Origin: Owenia fusiformis
Lineage: Eukaryota; Annelida; Polychaeta; Sabellida; Oweniidae
Length of the DNA stretch: 60,000 nucleotides
NCBI GenBank assembly: GCA_903813345.2
Contig: CAIIXF020000009.1
Span: forward strand, 7,870,030 to 7,930,029
Direction: 5' to 3'
A program made the position numbers and the translations under genes. Under the pieces are notes generated by a model. The model did not search any database and was not told the DNA's origin. It saw nothing but the letters and a program-made list of their open reading frames with translations. Shown here in pieces: positions 12,556-24,700 of the stretch. How positions within the stretch are numbered: position 1 is the first letter of the stretch; each line of letters opens with the position of its first letter.

Positions 12556-12788
12556 TTATCGCTTGATACAGTCCTTGGTGCCATTTGTACTTTTATCAGA
12601 ACACATAGCATTCTCAGAAACTGTGCAATTCGCCAGGAAATCATAATCACACCACATTTTTTCCTCCCGCCACTGAAGCCCGTTGTTACATTGTTTGTGA
12701 TACGGCACACCGTGAGCACAGTGGTAGTACATGGAACAGTCACAAGGATCGCCAAATAACAGTTTGCCAGTGTTATAACATGGGCAAG
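12556..12788 (-). CDS. Last exon of the chitinase-like gene: second CBM14 domain
   Basis: The exon starts after TTCTTCTAG in phase 1 and encodes a peritrophin-A (CBM14, ChtBD2) domain with the six-cysteine layout and the aromatic residues of a chitin-binding face (MYYHC, LQWREE, MWCDYD), then a short tail ending CIKR and TAA. It is about 70 percent identical to the domain in the preceding exon by eye, which points to tandem exon duplication. It carries N-glycosylation sites NCT and NGT. Confidence 0.85.
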
Positions 12789-15700
12789 CTAGAAGAACAA
12801 TTCAAAAATGATAATTCAAATGATAACATGCATACTGAGCCCTTAAAATTCCAAACGGAGTGCTTATCTTAGAACCATTTTAAGAAATATGGCCTAAAGA
12901 TTCATCTTTGTCTTGTCAAGGTACATCATTGGATTTAAACGTATAACCAAATTGGATTTAACATATAAGAGAAATACATCTAAATTGCTCACCCGGAGCG
13001 CCTGGGCCTAGCTTTGAATAATGGGCAGATTTTTCTTCAGGCAAACTTGGGGATGGCTTGAAACATTTTGGTCTTCTGTCTGCTACTATATTGTTACAAA
13101 CAGCCTCATTGATTGTACAGTTTGCTATAGAATCAAAGTCGCACCATTTTTTCTCATCTCGCCATCGAAGTCCCCCATCACAAGGCTTGTGGTAAGGATT
13201 GCCGTACGAACAGTGGTAGTACATTGAACAATCGCATGGGTCGGCGAATAATAAATTGCCTATGTTGGAACACGGGCAAGCTAGAAATCAGTAAAAATAA
13301 AATTGCAATAATTGTATTACCTTGATCAACCTGCAAAATTAAAAAATAAAATAAAATAAATTGATTATTTTCATGATGAAGTAAAATAGAACCGATGCTT
13401 AAATATTATATTTATAAAAATGAAATAAAAAAGAATTGAGTCCAACTGTGTTGGACGGGCTGCAAGCCGACGCCTATTCACAGGCGCGATCCCACTACTG
13501 CTCGACATGGGGACTTTTGTCTGCTGCGTTTCCGCCCTGGACCTGTACGTCCCTCCTTAGACAACCTGGGCACCCTAGGCTCCCCAGGGGTGACCATATT
13601 GATGCCGAGCTTAGTGCGGACGCCCGATCGACATAGAGCACCGACAAGCAGGACTCCCGCCCTCAAACCGTTCCACAATCCCAGCCTCCAAGTAACTGGA
13701 TTACAGGAGCACGCCACCACTCCCAGCTGGTATTACTTCACAAATTTTGCATATTTATGCCTCGCTTTCATATAGCCTCGATGTGATCGCTGACGTCGTA
13801 TGACGTTATTATAAACTACACATTGGGAATTCCGTAACTGTTCAAATACGATAAGCATTGTTTGAAGCGAGATAATTTCGACTACGAGTAAACATAAAGC
13901 GTTAATTTCTTATTGGGTTTATAATTATTTTCATCCCTAATTTTTTAATAAACTAAATCAGTAATTTAAATCGATGATATTTACCAGGTAATCTGCTTAA
14001 ACTAGAAGAAGCGAGTGAAATCCCACCGACGGGCTGCCTTGTAGGAGCGCCAGTTGGAACTGGAGGACTGTAAATCGATAATATTTAACTTGAGATAAGT
14101 ACGATTGGCAAATATTATCTAGAGCGAGTATGTATTCAAGTTTATGTACTGGATAAAGCATAAGAATGAGATTTTATAAGAAATAATACACCGAAGGCCG
14201 AAGGCCTGAGGTTATTATTTCTTATCAAATCGAATTCGAATGCTTTATCTTACTTAAATCACACACATTCTTATAACAGGTAAATGGTATATTGCAGGTA
14301 AATGGTCAATGATCTAATCTGGAAAATTTTATTTCTTTTGTGTTGACTGTTCATGTAGGGGTAAGTGGTTTGATACATGTAAGTGAGTGAGTTCTTTTGA
14401 GTTGACTGTTCATGTAGTTATATAGCCAATTAATTGTAACAACAAAAAGAGTTGGTTGCATTGACCTCATGAGTGTGAGTTGATTTAAGTGACTGAGTGG
14501 GCTATAATTAGTCTAGCTTCAGTGCACTACAGGTGACCGTCCAGTCCAGAACATTGCATTTGAATACAGCAGAATATTTGTAAGTAAGATAAGATCAATG
14601 ATGTAGATAGCAACAAAAATTGATAAATTGTTTTATCAAATCCAGAAATCTCCGGTCACTTTCTTTATCAGGAGAGCTGTCAACACATCTGATAAGAAGT
14701 GTTCTTAGCAGCTCTAGTGAAACTTGATGCTATGTTGGTCTAATACAAGATGCAGACTACTTGTAAATAAAATACGTTATCCATGTACGTAATATATGGT
14801 TCAACAAAAAACAGCAACTAAAAAACAACAACTAAATATGAGAAACTTATGTGGTATATGCCATATTTATGTGTCTGATCATATAATCTTCAAATTATCC
14901 ATCAATTTCTTAAGAAATTGGCGAAATTAAGGAAACCAGAAAACACATTTAATGAAAGGGCGGTGTTTATAGGCTGTATGAAATGCCCCTGCATTAACGC
15001 TCACATATATGAGTTTTAAACAATAATTTAGTAGACTAAAGTGTTGATACGAAATCTCAGTAATAGTACCAGTTAGGAGATAAGGTGATGTCCGATTTAA
15101 CATTACGATTGCTGGATATGTTCTAAAGAATGCACAGTAACAAGAGAAGGGTACATGTATTTTTGTATATTGTTTTTAGGGAATGAAAACTATCAAAAAC
15201 TGTCAATGGTCATTTATGTCTCACTTGTTTTTGATAGCTTGCCAAGTGTACATTCTTTAAAAACAATAGAAAAATAATGCACTTTCCTTTTGATAAAACC
15301 ATACATTCTTAAAAATAAACCACAGCAAATTCTATTGTGTTGCTACCCAAGTGGGATTTAAAATAATATAAATCAGGTTGTTGCTCAAATACTTGAGAAT
15401 ATTAGTAATATTTTTGTATTTTACATAATATAAATTTGGGTCTAAAACCCCATAAATTAAATAAACTGCATACGTTGGAATTCATAAGTGAATAATATAA
15501 GCAAGATAGAAGTTGTAATTGCTTGTTTGAATTTTCTTTTTTATTAACAAATGCTTTACAAATTACATTGCAAATTAAAGTTTAAAATAAAGGCCCATAT
15601 TCAGACCTATGCATGCGAACATGACTGAAGTCTTTGTAGTTTTTAAAGTGTTTGTAAAGATATCGTTTTTACGTTATATCACATTTATTTTTCTTGCATT

Positions 15701-18700
15701 CAAGAATATGTTTTACGGCATTGGTCAGTGGCATTTTGGTCCCCGTACAGGTCCCATTCACGTCATCCATGTTTAATGTCCAAATTGAAGCACCGCCGAA
15801 ACCGTTCGTCTTTAGCCAGAGACTCTGCAACAGACATTGTGAAATTCTTAGTCCGCATGGTTATCCGAAAATATGCACCGTTGCACACTTACGTGTTCCA
15901 GATATGTTTGGGCATCCGGAAATGACAATGACTACCCATGGCCAAAGTTTGCACAAGTGAAGTTTTTTTTTTTTTTTTTTTTTTATTTATTTATTTATTT
16001 TTTATTTTATTTTATTATTTTTTTTTTTTTATTGCGATTTATTTTCTCCAATCATTGTACATAATTTTATACATTTCTAATATTACATTCTTGATCAAAC
16101 AAGCACAGTAAAATGGGATACTCCCCATATTTGTACTTACTTATACAATTCTTAGCAATAACAATGATATAATTGATGTAGTCTTCTTCCTTTTTTGTTT
16201 TACATTCATACTTGAATAAAATGTGTTTGTGTCCTAGTCTAATTCTGTGCCCAAATCTAGCATTTAGTTTGCACTCTACTTCATTCCATAAAGACTTTAC
16301 TCTTTTGCAAGAAATGAAAAAGTGTGCATATGAATCTTCCTCATTACAATATGTACAATTCTTTGAGGCAACTCCTTCAATTTTCCATTTGAAAAGGTGA
16401 GTATTAGTTGGGTAAATATTATGTAAAATCTTATATTGAATGCTCTTAAGTCGTGGCTCTTTGAGAGTTTGAATTAACTGCCAATTTCTTTTCCAATTTA
16501 AATCTGGATAAATATGTTTCCACCTTTCAATGCAAATAGGCACAACTTGGTCTTTCTTTAGAATCATTTTCCTTACATCCTTTGAAGTTAGGTTTTTTAT
16601 CTTTACATTATTGTACATCTTCTCACCTTTTGATCTATTCATACCAATTTTCTTATTAATCATTGCATTGCGAATTACATTGTATTCCAGAACAATGGCT
16701 GCATTATTTTGCATTTTTCATTAGAATTTTGCAAATTCTAATGACTTAACATGTTTATTTGTATCCAGTATGTCAGCAACATAATTGATACCTGCATCCT
16801 TCCATTGTTTAAAATACATTTGTTTATGTTTGAACACAATGCATCGATTATTCCATAATAAATCTGATTTACAGATTTCTTCATCATACTCTCGATATTT
16901 GAACCATGTCTTTAATAGAAAGGAGTAAAATTCTGGGAGCATATCTAGGTTAATTTGAGGTTTTAGATCTTTCAGATCTGAGTTACATATAAAAATATCA
17001 AAATCATGACCTGTTTTGGCTAAAATTATTTTACTAACACCTTTCCACATTGAATTTTCACCATTCATAAACCTTTTAACCCAAGTGAGAATGAGAGATT
17101 CCTGACTTAAAAAAGCATCTACCATATTTATTCCACCATCTTTGTATGATTGCCGTAATACTTTTCGTTTAATCTTTTCTGAGCCCTTACCTGATTTTTT
17201 CCATAAAAATGTGTACATTTTTGTATTGAGCTCTTTTAAATAGTTATCTGGACATTTGAATGTCATTAACATGTGTAAAATTTGTGATGAAATGAGACTT
17301 TTTAACACACACACTTTACCAGCTAAAGATAATTTTCTTTTGTCCCAGCATTTCATAATGCACTCCATCTTATCTATTTTATCTCTCCAATTTTCATCTA
17401 ACAAATGTGCTGATTTATGGTTAGAGAAATAAGCACCTAGTATTTTAATTTTTGCTGATTTTCCAATTTGCCAATCAATTCCCAATGGAGTATTAACATT
17501 ATTCTTATTTTTTCCAAGCCACATTGCTTTTGTTTTAATCATATTTAGTTTTAGTCCAGAAGTTTTATAGAAATTATTTGAATGAATCAGTATATTTTCC
17601 AAGGATTTAATATTTTTAATAAAAATCGTTGTGTCATCTGCATAACTAGTCAATTTGATTTCGGTGTTGTTTATCTTGATGCCTTCAACGTTATTATCTT
17701 GACGTATTTTGCAAGCAAACACTTCTGTTGATATAATAAAAATCAGAGAACTCAAAGGGCAACCTTGTCTCAAACCTTGATTTAGATTAAAAGAATTTGT
17801 GAAAACTCCATTATTAGAAACCATGGACTTTGTATTTTTGTTAAAAACTTTTATCCATTTTTGAAATTCTGGCCCAAAATTGAACTTTTCCAAAACTCTA
17901 AATACAAACTTTTTAGAAATTGAATCAAAAGCCCGGCTGTAATCCAGTGCTGCAATAATTCCTTCTTGGTCATCATTATATATAAAGTTCATGACATCAT
18001 CTATTAATCTCAGGTTAAGGTGTATTCCTCTATCTTTAAGGTATGCATTTTGATCACTATTTACTAACTTTTTAATGACCACTTGTAATCTGTTTGCAAG
18101 AACTGTAGCCCCAATCTTATAATCTGAGCATGTTAAAGATATTGGACGAAATGATTTTAGCTTGTTTCTTGGTAAATTATTCCCTTTAAGTAAAAGTATG
18201 ATTATCCCTTGTCTCTGACTAGTTGATAACTGACCAGATTGGAAACCAAAATTCAATGAATTTACAACTAGTGTTTTCACTTTAACCCAAAACACTTTGT
18301 AAAAAGCTGGAGTCAACCCGTCAATTCCAGGGCTGCTATCAGAATTCATTTGTCTTATTGCTTTTGATACGACGTCAGATACTGTACATCGCGGCATTTT
18401 ACTGCATTTTTACATGCGTACTTACTTTTAAAACCGCAATATCTCGACAGCAAAATCATATTTTTCTACAATTTTTCGTCATCAGTTGAACACGTATGTC
18501 CATGAAATATTTTGCCTATCAGAATTCCAAATAACTAATTTGGGACTTTTTAAATGAGAATCACGCAAGCCGTACTATGCGACTTTCTATGCTAAAACCG
18601 GGTGTCGACTGTAACATTATGAAGAAAAGTGATTTTAATTTTAAACGAAAAATGAAGATAACTTTTTCATTTCCCAACGGATCTTTCTCAAATTTTCACC

Positions 18701-21700
18701 ATATTTAAATTCACCATTTTGAAAAAGACAAACAGATTCTGTGTGATGACGTCATAATATAACAATGCTAACTTAACGCTTATATTATATGCAAAAAAGT
18801 GTCGACAGGCAGAATTTCCAACAAGATACCAACAAGATATATATTTTGATCAATTAAACATTAAATCGCTTGAAAGGTGAAATATTCTTTTTTGATTCCC
18901 GAAAGGTATATCATATTCTATATTTTTATCAAAAAACTATATCATTTCGATTAAAATTCAGTCTGTAAGAAGTATAAATTGAAAGAAATATGAAGTGAAG
19001 CCATGTGAAAAATTCACAAAATTACGTTTCATTTTTTGAGTTCAAATATTTCTAATTAAGGGATAAACATTCAAAACTTTCCAATGTTTCAGCATGTTCT
19101 TTTAAATATACCCCTTACTACATACAATTAATTTCATTAAATTTGAACCAGTATATATTGAGATATACATCGTTTTATCACCGCAACCCCAAGTGAAGCC
19201 TTTACAAAATAAGACGTTACGCCGTTAGCGTATTATATGTCCTCCTTTATTATTCATTGCTTTAAATAAATAAAACTAAATATTCGAGTTAAAATAAATT
19301 ACAAATAATGCATTTAGCAATCCTTAATATCATCCCGTCTGTGTTTATCAGTTGAATATGACAAGGGGCATTGTGAAAGAGTCTAGAAAGACGGTGCGAC
19401 AACGAGAGCGCATGGCCGAAAAGCGCGACAAAGAAGAAAACGGGTAGGGTTTGAAATGTCTACTTTCTGGTGATTCTAATTCTGTATATCGTGACACAAC
19501 CTTTTTGAATATAGAATTGCGCACATTAATCTGAACAAAACTTGAAGTTTTTAAGAAGATTCCACTAATATTAAAACGTTTGCAATTAATTGGAGGAGCA
19601 TTGCGCATATTTATCGCGTAAATCTTTGCATTTTGTCGGTAAAATGAACAATTACACTGTTACGCCGTGATGTACAGTATCTGACGTCGTATCTTTTGTA
19701 CATTCATGTTCATCAATTAAACCCTCACAATTTAACTTATCAGCCTCATTCAAAGATGGAATAGTTACTTCATTTGTAAACTCATCCAATGTATAAATAA
19801 TATCAGAATTTTCCTTGTACATATCACTATAGTAATCAAACAATTTCGACATTACATCATCCATTGAGTTAGTCATAACACCGTCATCATCAATTGATTT
19901 GCACAAGTGAAGTTATTCATGACTGAAATTAACATTATGAGCCACCTTATATAGACATGTGTCAAAAACGTTGAAAGTTTATACCTTTTCAGTGACGCTC
20001 TGTGGGTCATCGTAACCCACCCATTGATTTCCTAACGTCGCATACGGCACTTTTTGGTCATCTATCCAAAACCTCTGGCCATCTTGTCTGAGAAGTTCGC
20101 AAACCTGTCAACAAGTTTTAGTAAAAACTGTCAGCAAAATTAATTAATTCCGAATTTCGCTGAAAAATATAGTCAACAGCAATCAGCAGTATGCAAATCA
20201 TATGGTTCCATACGTACCTCGGGGTATGATATAAACCCTGTTTCATTTGTGATGCTACCCGGTCGCCCAGGTCCTGAAATGGGAGACCCCAGGGTGTGGC
20301 CGCCAATTAGAGTGTACGTTCGCCCGTAAGTTGGCAATCCGATCACAAGTTTTCTTTTGATAGCGCCTTTCGATACCCAGTATTCGGCTGCCCATTTCTT
20401 CAATAATTGTAAAGCTTATGAATATGAATACCTTACACTGTTATTTTCATTGTAAAATGGTCTCAAAGACGTTTGTTATCTAAACTCAATTTCAACTTTC
20501 AATTACACGTGCATTTTTTTTATTTTGCCGGATCTTTTTGGACGCCCATGGTTTAAATATGCTGGTTTGATCCTAGACGATTTTAATACTGCTTATTGTT
20601 TATTAGTCAGATGGTTTAACAACAAACAGGAAGATGTCATACGATTCAGGATAAGAATGAAAACAGTCTAGGGGAACATGGGGCAAAACGGCCCTCTGGG
20701 GCAAAGTGGCCCATCGAAATATCTTTTGAACTATAAAAAGATGGTTCTTCAAAAGTCACAAAATCGAATTTTGAAATATCTGCCACCTTCTCGACCGTCC
20801 ATTTTTAACCAAGCAGCGTCTCGCTTTACGTAAGAGGTAATTCTACTTTTCACCCTCTTTTTTGGAAATTACCCCTCTCACGAGAATCTCTAAAAAACCC
20901 GGCAACAATAGAATATCGTTTTGATTTAACATTTTACATAGAGTGTGCACGTTTATTCTTTATTTGTAAAAATTTCGAGCTTCAAATATTAGGCAAATTA
21001 AAATGACGTCTATTTGAAAATTCACATGTCTTTGGGGCAAAACGGCCCACACATGTTATAACATACAAAAATCTTATTTTGCAAGAACAATTGGTTTTCA
21101 AATGTAACAATTTTAACATCTGGCTTGTGCCTTATTTCCCTCCGACACATATCGAATGACTAGAATTATGGTAGGGGTTAAGAATACTTTATCTGTCAAA
21201 GGTTTGAACGTCTGAGATAAGATGTTTGTGGACGAGTCTTGTAATTGATTAATTTTGGTTTCAAAACCCATGTAACAGAGGGTGGGCCGTTTTGCCCCAC
21301 CCATGGGCCGTTTTGCCCCACTCTCGACATATTTTTGACCATTGAAAAATCACAGAAGATAGTCCTAGGAAAGTATAAAACACTCGAAAAATGTAAACCA
21401 CAAACCATTAATAAAGTGGAACATCAAAGTGCGCGATGATTGACAGATACGAAAATACCCCGTACAGAACAACTTAAAATTAAATTTTTTGGGCCGCTTT
21501 GCCCCATGTTCCCTTACAGACTACGTTTTTACGTACTACGTCTGTTTTGTCAGCAGAGAAGAGTGAAGCGTGGTGCGCTGTTCTTTTGTTCCAAACTCCA
21601 TTCATATCATACGTCATCAAAATGAGAAAATCACAGTTCCTAAAATTATGTTACGTTGATATTATGTTGCAATTCTGATATTCAGAACATCTTTCTGTTT

Positions 21701-24700
21701 CACCAGATCGATCTCAAGACTGAGAAGAAATGAGATGCCATGGTTTATCATGATGTATGCACCTTGTGATTAAGTTTGTTGTGAAGTAAATGTTTTTTTT
21801 TATTTCAATAATATTCAAATACAATTAATAATTTTATCTATTTTATATATAATTTGCAATGATATACTACGACCAGCAGAAACAAGCTAATACCCAGATA
21901 AATAATGTGTTATTAGGACGTACTTTGATAGTTCTTTCACCTCATATCCTTTGTCAATAAACGTCTTTGTTGCAGACACCGATACAACCAATAACAAGCT
22001 TGGCTTCTTTCCTTTTTTACTGTCCCTCTTAAATAACTGTTTCATTTCCTAAAACGTCAACGTTTTTAATAAACCATGCTTTTTGCTCACTGTGTGCAAA
22101 AAAGTGTACAAATTGAATTTAAATCGAGAAAAACATTCAAGGTTTTATTGTGCTTTTTTATCTGATCCGTGCGGATGACGAGTACTGACTTATAGAGATC
22201 AGGCCATGGTTATAAAAATAAAACGTGATTGCACTTTGATTTTAAAAAGCAGGCGTACAGTCATACCACCCCCTCCGCCGACCCCCTCCATCTGTTTGTA
22301 CTCAACAAGCATGTGGGGGCCATAAATTACACCAACATTAATTACTGGGTGGCCATACATTGTATCACAAAATTTAATTTTTTTCAAAAGTAGCGGTCAA
22401 CAGTACATAGTAGCGGTCAACAGTACATATTGCTGACCGCATATCAACCAATCAGAATTGAGAATTTCAATTGAGGTACTAACTGTTTTACCTTAGTCAG
22501 CATTGTTAACCGTTGCTTATCGTCAGGCGGGCTTCCTCTGGCGCCTGGATATAAAAAATCCAGATCAATGCCATCAAAACCACGGCCTCGAAGATATTTA
22601 ATGGCAGATTGGATAAATACTTTGCGAGTGTTTCTCGTGGCGAGCATAGCCGTAAAACCAGCGGTACCATAGTCCCAACCTCCAACGGCCAGCAGAACTT
22701 TGAGCTTTGGATTCTGTTGTTTTAGTTTTATCACTTGCTGGTACCTTTAGTACGATATTATCATATAAATATTAATTGTGCACCTATCCCATTGAAACAA
22801 TTAAATTAATGTTGGTTGGTGTGAATAATTAATGGGTTTACGGTTTCAAAAATACACTGTAAAATATGACAATGTGACAATTATGGTATGCTTTTCACAT
22901 TAAACGGCCATTACTGATTATGATTTTATCTAATTTAACTTATATGCACACTTGATAGATACAGAAGAAAACCATGGCCAAATAGCATATATTGGTACTA
23001 TAATGTGTGAAAAATAATATATTATATGAATATGCATCGGGTCCGATTGATAAACTTACAACTTCTCTAACTTTAGGAAATCATCATGTGGTTGTCCCGT
23101 AGTAATTTTGTTGTCAACCATGCCAGCAAACGCAACGATAATATGGGTACAACAATGGGGATCGATGTCTTGCGGAGACAGCTGTTGGAACCATGTTGAA
23201 AAGTAACACACCCTTCTCAGTGCTGTTGATTTGTCTAAATGAGAATTATAAACAGTTGGATGACATTTTTATGACGGAACAGACGTCGGGTTTCGAATCT
23301 TATCTCAGATGCTATATTCTAAAGAAAATATGGTTACCTGTATGCCACGAGCTTATGTTACAGGAAATCGGGATTGTATATTTGTTCGTAGTTTTACTGT
23401 TTATAAGTCTTGTTACAAGGACTATCTATTCTAACAACAGTTATTAGGGTAGATAGTCCAGGGGCCTCATGTTCAGATGAGGAAGATGAACGTCCAAGGG
23501 GAACATAAAGCTGGATCATCTTTGAATTCTGGGTTATCCCATCGTAAAAGCAATCACGTATAGTAAACGCGATAATTTGAAATGTGATCATGAAATGCTT
23601 GAAGTATTTGAACTAATTTACCCTTTGAATTCGTTCGACTTCGCTTCTTAAAAGAGAGCTTCGTCCATTGAACTAGACTCTATATGCGCAGGGCAGAACA
23701 ATTTAGAAATAATTTGGTAATATTTGTCCAATTAGATCGTATGCACCATTGATCTCGCATAAAATGAATTTTTGTTAATGATTTTGTCATATTACGTATA
23801 TACAATCAAGGACATCCTTGATCCAATCATGGGCTTTCAACTCTAATTGAAAGCCCATGATCCAATCCAATGTTCCTTTAACTTGCTCATTACTAGCTAC
23901 ATAAAGTAACGTTGATACTTATAATCAATTAATTATGATGTCACAAAATGATACACCAGAACGAACCCTGCATTAGTTTAGTCAAGAAGAGCCCAGTCTT
24001 GAAATCATATAATTCTGCACAAATTGAGCATCATGATAAACCATGACATCTCATTTCTTCTCAGCCCTGAGATGTTTCAGTAAACGGAAAGATGTTATGA
24101 GTGTCAGAATGCAAAGTGAGTCATAAAATCGAATTACTTACTCCTTTTCCCAGCTTCAATGCTGCCTATTGTTAACAAAATAAATCCTATGATTGGATAA
24201 AAGAAAGTATTTATCCTCGGCTTTGAACTTAAATATCTATATTCCATTTCTGATATTATAAAGACATTGTACAAATGCAAAATATATAAACAAATTGCTT
24301 CAAACGTTTTTTATCTAGTTTGTTTCAATTAAGCTTTCATGTTGCTATATCAACGTAATTGTTGAATATTAGCTAAATTAAAACGAACTTAATATGAAAC
24401 AATTATATTGATATATGGTTGTTTACATCAACCAAGAGCTTTCAGCCCATGCATCAACGCATTCTAAATAATAAATTATAATGTATCGATTAAGACTCGC
24501 CGTCATAAGTCTTTATGAGAAGATAGTCCTTGAATTTATTTTTAATTCGACCGCATTCATAATCGGTCATGGTTAAATTACTTAAATGCCTCGTCTCCAT
24601 GATATTATAGACTTTGTTTATATATTAGTATTTAATTTAATTCCAAGCCTCAGTGGTGCGTATATGTATTGATATCTATCAGAGTCGTTTTAATATTAGT

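Larger units (their letters stand above)
15965..19897 (-). mobile_element. 5'-truncated L1/Tx1-like LINE with nested DNA transposon
   Basis: The element reads on the minus strand and is flanked by a perfect 17-bp duplication. Its 3' end is a long A/TAAA tail (plus-strand T tract 15965-16033). It starts 5' within the region between endonuclease and reverse transcriptase (frame 19699-19897, DDDGVMTNSMDDVMSKLFDY), so endonuclease and ORF1 are absent. Without the nested insertion (18367-19692) it would be about 2.6 kb. It occupies intron 8 of the chitinase-like gene, on the same strand. Confidence 0.92.

Noticed and set aside
13478-13720. 80-codon minus-strand open frame
   Set aside because: It lies wholly within the 7SL RNA gene; the sequence conservation is that of the RNA.
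16212-16724. Plus-strand open frames at 16212-16400 and 16530-16724
   Set aside because: Antisense shadows of the LINE reverse-transcriptase region.
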